DNA from: Coriobacteriia bacterium
Lineage (GTDB): Bacteria; Actinomycetota; Coriobacteriia; Anaerosomatales; SLCP01
Length of the DNA: 11,872 nucleotides
Assembly: GCA_007123455.1 (NCBI GenBank)
Contig: SKKZ01000219.1
Location: 1-11,872 of the forward strand
Direction: 5' to 3'
Shown here in pieces: positions 6,819-11,872 of the stretch (its first letter is position 1; each line of letters starts with the position of its first letter). Below the pieces are notes generated by a model. The model saw nothing but the letters and a program-made list of their open reading frames with translations. It did not search any database and was not told the origin of the DNA. Made by a program: the position numbers and the translations under genes.

Positions 6819-7750
6819 ACTCCGTGGTGCACTGGGAGAAAGACACCGCACCCCTGGGTGCTGCTGTAGCAGCGATCGGTGTTTTCGACGGTGTCCACGT
6901 CGGCCATCAAGCACTCGTCGGACATGCTGCGGCCGACGCACGAAAGCGCGGAATGCAGTGTGTCGCGGTCACGTTCGACCGGGATCCCGACCAGGTAGTC
7001 ACGCCGGATACCTCCGCTCCGCAACTGCTCACCCTCGATGACAAGTCCCGCTTCCTCCTAGAAGCGGGAGCCGACCTGGTACTCGTCATACCGTTCGATG
7101 CCGAACTCGCCGCACGGGCTCCCTCGGACTTTCTCGAACACGTGCTGCTCGCCGCACTCAGCCCTCGTGCCGTACACGTCGGGCTGGATTTCCGCTTCGG
7201 CCACTTCGCCGAGGGAAACGTTGCCACCTTGCGGGGTGCGGGCGAGCACATGGGCTTCTCGGTCCACGCTCACGAACTCGTGGAATCCGGTGGTGAGCCT
7301 GTCACGTCCACACGGATCCGTGCACTCATCGCGGCGGGTGACGTGGCGGAAGCCTCGGTGCTTCTCGGCAGGCACCATCGCGTAACTGGTCGTGTCGTAC
7401 ACGGCCAGGGGATCGGACGCGCGCTACTCCATATCCCTACCGCCAACCTTCTGCCCACCGAACACGCCGCTCTACCGGCGGACGGGGTCTATGCCGGCTG
7501 GGCCTGTGTCGGACCGGCCAAACACCCCGCCGCTCTGTCCGTGGGCCTGCCGCCGACGTTTCCGGGAGCCCGCGATCGGCTTGAGGCCCATATCATCGAT
7601 CTCACCGACGACCTTTACGGCCAGACACTCACCGTCGGTTTCGCCCGGTATATCAGGCAGCAACACCGCTTCGACTCCGACGAAGACCTCGCCGCGGCCA
7701 TCAGGTGCGACATCGCGACGATACGCGACGACGATCTTGACCGGGAGTGA
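6815..7750 (+). CDS. ribF: Bifunctional riboflavin kinase / FAD synthetase RibF
   Basis: RibF phosphorylates riboflavin to FMN and adenylylates FMN to FAD. The 311-residue protein has both halves. The N-terminal FAD synthetase (nucleotidyltransferase) half shows G-V-F-D-G-V-H-V-G-H (22-31), the F-R-F-G segment and T-S-T-R-I-R (164-169). The C-terminal riboflavin-kinase half shows P-T-A-N (208-211), P-P-T-F, the Glu of R-L-E-A-H-I-I-D and D-L-Y-G. The kinase half departs from the usual L-G-F-P-T-A-N and G-x-N-P-T-F patterns: it reads L-H-I-P-T-A-N and G-L-P-P-T-F. The ATG at 6815 overlaps the truB stop (ATGA), with GGGGGT (6801-6806) 8 nt upstream. It is the last gene before the rpsO promoter; I see no clear terminator after it. 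Confidence 0.93.
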   Translation: MNSVVHWEKDTAPLGAAVAAIGVFDGVHVGHQALVGHAAADARKRGMQCVAVTFDRDPDQVVTPDTSAPQLLTLDDKSRFLLEAGADLVLVIPFDAELAARAPSDFLEHVLLAALSPRAVHVGLDFRFGHFAEGNVATLRGAGEHMGFSVHAHELVESGGEPVTSTRIRALIAAGDVAEASVLLGRHHRVTGRVVHGQGIGRALLHIPTANLLPTEHAALPADGVYAGWACVGPAKHPAALSVGLPPTFPGARDRLEAHIIDLTDDLYGQTLTVGFARYIRQQHRFDSDEDLAAAIRCDIATIRDDDLDRE

Positions 7751-7763
7751 GTCGTGCACTTCG

Positions 7764-7792
7764 CGGACGTTCACCCGTTCCTGTGATACACT
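7764..7792 (+). promoter_or_regulatory. Candidate extended -10 promoter for rpsO
   Basis: A -10-like TACACT (7787-7792) is preceded by TG at 7784-7785, giving an extended -10. At a 17-bp spacing the -35 box reads CGGACG (7764-7769), keeping only the central GAC of TTGACA. It lies just after the ribF stop, and the predicted start near 7799 leaves a leader of about 90 nt before rpsO. An independent promoter for rpsO is common. Motif-based inference. Confidence 0.5.
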
Positions 7793-7824
7793 ATGTCGGT
7801 TGCATACACGACCCTCGCCTGAGA

Positions 7825-7866
7825 CCGGCGAATCACCGACGCCGGCCCCGGACGTGGGCGTACACG
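7825..7866 (+). promoter_or_regulatory. Structured rpsO leader, candidate S15 autoregulatory element
   Basis: A perfect 6-bp inverted repeat pairs CCGGCG (7825-7830) with CGCCGG (7840-7845) around a 9-nt loop. Its right arm can instead pair CGCC (7840-7843) with GGCG (7857-7860). A third small stem joins CGTG (7853-7856) to CACG (7863-7866). These mutually exclusive pairings end 5 nt before the rpsO SD. S15 is known to repress its own mRNA through leader structures that differ between phyla. That this leader does so is inference. Confidence 0.4.
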
Positions 7867-7886
7867 AACAGAAAGGTGAACCACAT

Positions 7887-8156
7887 ATGTCCCTGAGCAA
7901 AGATGCCAAGTCGACGATTATTGCGACCCATGCCCGCACAGAGGGCGACACCGGGTCTCCCGAAGTCCAGATCGCGCTACTCACCCAGCGCATCCGTGAA
8001 CTCACCGAGCACCTCAAGACCCACAAGAAGGATCACCACACACGTCGTGGACTTCTCAAGCTTGTCGGCCAGCGCCGTCGTCTTCTGGGCTATCTGAAGA
8101 AGAAGGACATCGAGCGCTACCGCGCGATCATCGCCGAACTCGGCATCCGCGGGTAA
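7887..8156 (+). CDS. rpsO: 30S ribosomal protein S15
   Basis: S15 is a primary 16S rRNA-binding protein that organises the central domain of the 30S subunit and forms a bridge to the 50S. The 89-residue product is exactly the usual length and four-helix type. It contains the conserved D21-T-G-S-P-E-V-Q loop and the H50-H51-T-R-R-G-L-L-K-L-V-G-Q-R-R-R-L-L-x-Y-L rRNA-binding segment. The ATG at 7887 has an excellent SD, AAAGGTGA (7872-7879), 7 nt upstream. It has its own candidate promoter and structured leader, and it is closed by a strong hairpin terminator before pnp. Pairing with pnp is conserved across most bacteria. No oddities. Confidence 0.98.
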   Translation: MSLSKDAKSTIIATHARTEGDTGSPEVQIALLTQRIRELTEHLKTHKKDHHTRRGLLKLVGQRRRLLGYLKKKDIERYRAIIAELGIRG

Positions 8157-8177
8157 GAACCCCACAGAGGCACTCCG

Positions 8178-8205
8178 AAGGCGGGAGAAAGCTCCCGCCT
8201 TCTTA
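8178..8205 (+). terminator. Rho-independent terminator between rpsO and pnp
   Basis: A perfect 10-bp stem pairs 8178-8187 with 8192-8201 around a 4-nt AAAG loop. It is GC-rich at the centre and followed by an interrupted T-rich run (TTCTTA from 8200). It begins 21 nt after the rpsO stop. The short T-tract suggests partial read-through into pnp, as in other rpsO-pnp units. The hairpin would also protect rpsO mRNA from 3' exonucleases. Confidence 0.85.
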
Positions 8206-8260
8206 CTACCGGTCGCCGGATGCGTCGGTGGTAGAGGTCTCCGCGCACGGGGCGTGGAGA
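8206..8260 (+). promoter_or_regulatory. pnp leader hairpins
   Basis: Between the terminator and pnp lie two further inverted repeats. The first pairs CTACC (8206-8210) with GGTAG (8230-8234), enclosing a smaller CGC/GCG stem (8214-8216 with 8222-8224). The second is stronger: 8238-8246 pairs with 8252-8260 as 9 bp with one G:U pair and a 5-nt loop. I see no convincing promoter here. In E. coli, a leader stem of pnp mRNA is cut by RNase III and then destabilised by PNPase itself; a similar role is possible. The structures are seen; the role is inferred. Confidence 0.5.
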
Positions 8261-8286
8261 GAAGAGGCAGAGGAAGCAGGAGTCAG

Positions 8287-10479
8287 ATGTCAAAAGTAGT
8301 CGAGCGTTTCGAGTTGTACGGCAAGGAGTACGTCCTGGAGACCGGCGAGCTCGCCAAGCAGGCGGGCGGCGCGGTCGTCGTACGCCAGGGAGACACGATG
8401 GTGCTCGTCACCGCCACCGCATCCCGCAATCCCAAGGATCTGGACTTCTTCCCGCTCACCGTCGATTTCGAAGAGCGGATGTATGCTGCAGGCAAGCTGC
8501 CCGGCGGCTTCATCAAGCGTGAGGCCCGCCCTAGCGAGAAGGCTATCCTCACCGCACGCATGATCGACCGGCCGCTGCGTTCGGCATTTGCCGACGGCTT
8601 CCGCAACGAGGTCCAGATCATCTCAACGGTGCTCTCAGCCGACCAGGTCTCGCAGCCCGACGTCATCAGCATCATGGGCGCCTCGGCTGCTCTGATGGCT
8701 GCCGGTATCCCCTTCGAAGGCCCGCTCGCGGGCGTGCGCATCGCACGCATCGACGGCGAGTTCGTCGTGAACCCGACCTTCGACGAGCTTGAGATCTCCG
8801 ATCTGGACCTGGTTGTCGCCGGGTCACCCGACGCCGTCTACATGATCGAGGCCGGTGCCTACGAAGTCTCAGAGGACGACATGCTCGCTGCGCTCACCTT
8901 CGCGCAGGAAGCCATCACAGAGTTCTGTGCCGTGCAGGAGCGTTTCGTCTCCCAGACCGACGTCACTCCGATGGAGGTGCCGCTCCACGTCATCGACGAG
9001 GGTCTTCGCGAGCGCATCTTCTCTGCAGGTGCGGACAAGATGCGTCAGGCGCTCCACAACCCGGACAAGTTCTCGCGCATGAACGGTGTCGCCGCCGTCA
9101 AGGACGAGGTGCTCGCCACCTTCTCCGAGGAAGAGCTTGCCGCCGACGGCAAGGACATCAAGGCTCTGCTCAAGGAGCTTGAAAAGAAGACGATGCGTAC
9201 GATGGTTCTCGAGGAGGGCGAGCGTGCCGACGGCCGTAAGGTCGACGAAGTACGCCAGGTCACCTCGATCGCAGGCTACCTGCCACGAGCTCATGGCTCG
9301 GGCCTCTTCACGCGTGGGCAGACGCAGGTGCTTTCGGTCCTCACCCTCGGCATGCTCTCCGAGTGGCAGCGAATCGACACGATCGACGTCTCAGAGGGCA
9401 AGCGCTACCTGCACCACTACAACTTCCCGCCCTTCTGCACCGGCGAGACCGGCTTCATGCGAGGCCCGAAGCGCCGTGAGATCGGGCACGGGGCTCTTGC
9501 GGAGCGAGCACTCATGCCGGTGATACCTGCCGAGGACGCGTTCCCGTACACCGTCCGTATCGTCTCCGAGGTCCTCGAGTCCAACGGGTCGAGCTCGATG
9601 GGCTCGGTCTGCGGTTCGACCCTCGCCCTGATGGACGCGGGCGTGCCGATCAAGGCCCCCGTCTCGGGTATCGCCATGGGACTCATCAAGGAGGGTGACG
9701 ACGTCGCCATCTTGAGTGACATCCAGGGTCTCGAGGACTTCCTCGGTGATATGGACTTCAAAGTCGCCGGTACCGAGAACGGCATCACTGCACTGCAGAT
9801 GGACAACAAGGCCAAGGGCCTGTCCTACGAGATTCTCGAGACGGCGCTGCGGCAGGCGAACGAGGGTCGTGCCTATATCCTCACGAAGATGCTCGAGGCC
9901 ATCGGCACGCCGAGGGTGGCACTCTCCGAGTACGCACCGCGCATCCTGACCGTCAAGATCCCGGTCGACAAGATTCGCGACGTCATCGGCTCGGGCGGCA
10001 AGGTCATCCGCGGTATCCAGGAGGAGACCGGCGCCCAGATCGACATCCAGGAAGACGGCACGATATTCGTCGCCTCGCGTGACAAGGGTGGCGAGGAAGC
10101 CGTCCGCCGCATCCAGCTCATCGTCAAGGTCCCCGAGATCGGCGAGCGCTACAAAGGTCGCGTGGTCTCCATCCAGGCGTTCGGTGCGTTCATCGAGTTG
10201 ACCCCCGGCAAGGACGGCCTGCTCCACATCTCGCGCGTGGCCAAGGGACGTGTCGAGAAGGTCGAGGACGTCCTGAGCGTCGGCGACGAGGTCGAGGTCG
10301 AAGTGCTCGACATCGACGACCGTGGCAAGATCAGCCTCGACCGCGTCGACAAGCCCGAGGCACCCCCGTCCTCCGGTGGCGGTGGTGGCGGCGACCGCAA
10401 GCCACAGGGCAGCAGCGGCGGCGGCGACCGTGACCGGGGTGGCGATCGCGGCGATCGCAAACCGCGACGTCGTCATTAG
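8287..10479 (+). CDS. pnp: Polyribonucleotide nucleotidyltransferase (PNPase)
   Basis: PNPase is a trimeric 3'-5' phosphorolytic exoribonuclease central to mRNA decay; it can also add heteropolymeric tails. The 730-residue protein has RNase PH domain 1 (about 10-140), a linking alpha-helical domain, and the catalytic RNase PH domain 2 (about 320-530). Domain 2 contains the F-C-T-G-E-T-G-F-M-R-G segment, E-S-N-G-S-S-S-M-G-S (431-440) and G-D-M-D-F-K (487-492). A KH domain (GSGG at 568-571) and an S1 domain (about 620-690) follow. The C terminus is a 35-residue Gly/Arg/Asp-rich basic tail. ATG 8287 has AGGAG (8278-8282) 4 nt upstream within a purine-rich run; an in-frame GTG at 8254 is inside the leader hairpin and is rejected. 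The M16 peptidase gene follows after 16 nt. Confidence 0.97.
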   Translation: MSKVVERFELYGKEYVLETGELAKQAGGAVVVRQGDTMVLVTATASRNPKDLDFFPLTVDFEERMYAAGKLPGGFIKREARPSEKAILTARMIDRPLRSAFADGFRNEVQIISTVLSADQVSQPDVISIMGASAALMAAGIPFEGPLAGVRIARIDGEFVVNPTFDELEISDLDLVVAGSPDAVYMIEAGAYEVSEDDMLAALTFAQEAITEFCAVQERFVSQTDVTPMEVPLHVIDEGLRERIFSAGADKMRQALHNPDKFSRMNGVAAVKDEVLATFSEEELAADGKDIKALLKELEKKTMRTMVLEEGERADGRKVDEVRQVTSIAGYLPRAHGSGLFTRGQTQVLSVLTLGMLSEWQRIDTIDVSEGKRYLHHYNFPPFCTGETGFMRGPKRREIGHGALAERALMPVIPAEDAFPYTVRIVSEVLESNGSSSMGSVCGSTLALMDAGVPIKAPVSGIAMGLIKEGDDVAILSDIQGLEDFLGDMDFKVAGTENGITALQMDNKAKGLSYEILETALRQANEGRAYILTKMLEAIGTPRVALSEYAPRILTVKIPVDKIRDVIGSGGKVIRGIQEETGAQIDIQEDGTIFVASRDKGGEEAVRRIQLIVKVPEIGERYKGRVVSIQAFGAFIELTPGKDGLLHISRVAKGRVEKVEDVLSVGDEVEVEVLDIDDRGKISLDRVDKPEAPPSSGGGGGGDRKPQGSSGGGDRDRGGDRGDRKPRRRH

Positions 10480-10495
10480 GCACGGGGGAGCGCGG

Positions 10496-11746
10496 ATGTT
10501 CTATCGCGAGACCGTACTCGATAACGGTGTCACGGTCCTCACCGAGTCCCTCGACTCGGTGAGGTCTGTGGCGCTCGGCATCTGGTTCTCCGTCGGCAGC
10601 CGTGACGAGAGCCCCGCCGAGGCAGGCATGTCCCACTTCATGGAGCACATGATGTTCAAGGGAACGCCGACGCGCTCTGCGGCCGAGATATCCGAGGCCT
10701 TCGACCGGCTCGGTGCCGAACTCAACGCATTCACCAGCAAAGAGTACACGTGCTACTACTCACGCGTTGTCGACGAGCACCTTCCGACTGCACTCGAGAT
10801 ACTCTCCGACATGGTCGGAAACGCCCTGCTTGCCGACGACGCATGCCAGCGAGAGCGGGAAGTGGTGATCGAGGAGATCGCCCGCATGGAGGACACCCCC
10901 GACGATCGCATCCACGAACTCTTCTCGCGCACGCTTTGGCCGGAGCACCCGATCGGTCTGCCGATTCTCGGTAACCGGGAAACCGTCGGCGGCTTCGACC
11001 ACGAAGCTGCAGTGGAGTTCCGCACCCGACACTACCTGACCGGCAACTGTGTGGTCGCCGCAGCGGGCAGCGTGGACCATGATGCCCTGGTCGAGCTGGT
11101 CAGGACGCATCTTCTCCTGCCGCAGGGACCGAGGAGTGACCGGCCTGCTGCCGAGTCGCCTTCTACCGGTCGACTGACGGTCCTCACCAAAGAGACCGAG
11201 CAGACACACATATGCTACGGGGCCTCCTGCCTGAATGCCCGCCACGCCGATCGCTTCACGCTGGCTGTCATCGATACCGTTCTCGGCGGCGGGATGTCCT
11301 CGCGGCTCTTCCAGGAGATCCGTGAGAAGAAGGGACTTGCCTACGCGGTGTTCAGCTTCCATGCCCTCTACCAGGATACGGGGCAGTTCACCGTGTACGC
11401 CGGAACACGACCCGGCAATGCCGAGCAGGTGGTAGGCCTCATCAAGACGGAGATCGAGCGACTCCTCACCTCGGGCCTGACCGCTGAAGAGCTCTCCCGG
11501 GCCAAGGAGTCGATCAAGGGAACGCTCGTTCTCGGCCTCGAGAGTACTCGTAACCGCATGACCCGTCTCGGCAAGAACGCGGTGACCAACGGCGAGCTGC
11601 TCTCTGTGGACGAGGTCATGGAGCGTGTCGACGCTGTCGACCTGGCCGCCACAGAGCGCGTCGCTGCGGAGACGCTTGCGGGCGAGCGCGTGCTCGCCCT
11701 GATCGGGCCGCACTCAGCAGATGACGTCGCCCATCTCGTCGGTTAG
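10496..11746 (+). CDS. M16 family zinc metallopeptidase (processing-peptidase-like)
   Basis: This 416-residue protein belongs to the M16B group, related to the mitochondrial processing peptidase beta subunit and to the pnp-linked peptidases of B. subtilis (MlpA) and M. tuberculosis (PepR). The inverted zinc motif H47-F-M-E50-H51 is intact, and the third zinc ligand is E127, 76 residues on, with the supporting E120 (E-R-E-V-V-I-E-E). The C-terminal half carries G-G-G-M-S-S-R-L-F-Q-E-I-R-E-K-K-G-L-A-Y, which helps bind substrate. Both M16 halves are present in one chain and the active site looks complete. No signal peptide or membrane segment is seen, so it is cytoplasmic. The substrate is unknown. 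ATG 10496 has GGGGGAG (10484-10490) 5 nt upstream; the frame is open further into pnp, but that part is not M16-like. Co-transcription with pnp and dapB is likely. Confidence 0.93.
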   Translation: MFYRETVLDNGVTVLTESLDSVRSVALGIWFSVGSRDESPAEAGMSHFMEHMMFKGTPTRSAAEISEAFDRLGAELNAFTSKEYTCYYSRVVDEHLPTALEILSDMVGNALLADDACQREREVVIEEIARMEDTPDDRIHELFSRTLWPEHPIGLPILGNRETVGGFDHEAAVEFRTRHYLTGNCVVAAAGSVDHDALVELVRTHLLLPQGPRSDRPAAESPSTGRLTVLTKETEQTHICYGASCLNARHADRFTLAVIDTVLGGGMSSRLFQEIREKKGLAYAVFSFHALYQDTGQFTVYAGTRPGNAEQVVGLIKTEIERLLTSGLTAEELSRAKESIKGTLVLGLESTRNRMTRLGKNAVTNGELLSVDEVMERVDAVDLAATERVAAETLAGERVLALIGPHSADDVAHLVG

Positions 11747-11768
11747 TCGCCGGGAGGGGAGATATCCG

Positions 11769-11872
11769 ATGATTCACGTACTCGTCAGTGGCGCAGCGGG
11801 GCGCATGGGACGCGAGGTCGTCCGGGCGCTCACCGCCGCAGACAACATCGACGTCGTCGCTGCGGTCGACCC
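11769..11872 (+). CDS. dapB: 4-hydroxy-tetrahydrodipicolinate reductase DapB, 5' part only
   Basis: Only the first 34 codons lie in the window; the gene runs off the right edge. The start, M-I-H-V-L-V-S-G-A-A-G-R-M-G-R-E-V, is the Rossmann beta-alpha unit with the G-A-A-G-R-M-G (8-14) dinucleotide-binding loop typical of DapB, which reduces the dihydrodipicolinate precursor in the lysine/diaminopimelate pathway. The ATG at 11769 has a strong SD, GGAGGGGA (11753-11760), 8 nt upstream and lies 22 nt after the M16 peptidase. The M16-dapB neighbourhood is known from Streptomyces and supports the call. The rest of the protein cannot be judged. Confidence 0.88.
   Translation, partial: MIHVLVSGAAGRMGREVVRALTAADNIDVVAAVD

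Noticed and set aside
7751..7886. A tRNA or small RNA gene in the ribF-rpsO gap.
   Set aside because: No cloverleaf or T-loop signature; the span is explained by a promoter and mRNA leader.
9391..10476. A 361-codon minus-strand frame opposite the 3' half of pnp.
   Set aside because: Antisense shadow of a conserved gene; Asp/Leu/Val-rich with no domain.

Overview
The window is GC-rich, gene-dense and reads on the plus strand only. It holds twelve protein genes, the last cut by the right edge, with very short gaps or 4-8 bp overlaps. The order rimP-nusA-ylxR-infB-rbfA-nrnA-truB-ribF-rpsO-pnp-M16 peptidase-dapB is the conserved 'nusA/infB' housekeeping block of Gram-positive bacteria. The run rpsO-pnp-M16 peptidase-dapB is known to me from Streptomyces, and a pnp-M16 pair from Mycobacterium. 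With strong G/C third positions, frequent GTG starts and an Ala/Glu/Arg-rich IF2 linker, this points to Actinomycetota. I infer an early-branching, Coriobacteriia-like lineage, but only weakly.

Layout. Bases 1-144 hold an extended -10 promoter, a stable leader hairpin and a strong Shine-Dalgarno (SD) sequence ahead of rimP. Bases 145-7750 are one tightly packed transcription unit: rimP, nusA, ylxR/rnpM, infB, rbfA, nrnA, truB and ribF. Junctions are ATGA or GTGA overlaps, or gaps of at most 9 nt. Bases 7751-7886 carry a second extended -10 promoter and a structured rpsO leader. rpsO is followed by a 10-bp-stem intrinsic terminator, then a second hairpin in the pnp leader, then pnp, an M16 zinc peptidase and the first 34 codons of dapB.

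How the genes fit together. RimP and RbfA mature the 30S subunit and S15 (rpsO) is one of its primary binding proteins. IF2 starts translation. NusA controls RNA polymerase pausing and termination. YlxR/RnpM is an RNA-binding partner of RNase P. TruB makes tRNA pseudouridine 55. PNPase degrades RNA and NrnA finishes the resulting nano-RNAs. RibF makes FMN/FAD. The M16 peptidase and DapB (lysine/diaminopimelate pathway) are recurrent neighbours rather than functional partners.

I found no mobile element, CRISPR array, tRNA, phage gene or defence gene, and nothing that looks like a new multi-gene system. The points most worth checking are a Cys/Cys/Cys/His mini-domain at the C terminus of NusA, three structured leaders (rimP, rpsO, pnp), and a riboflavin-kinase half of RibF that departs from the usual motif.
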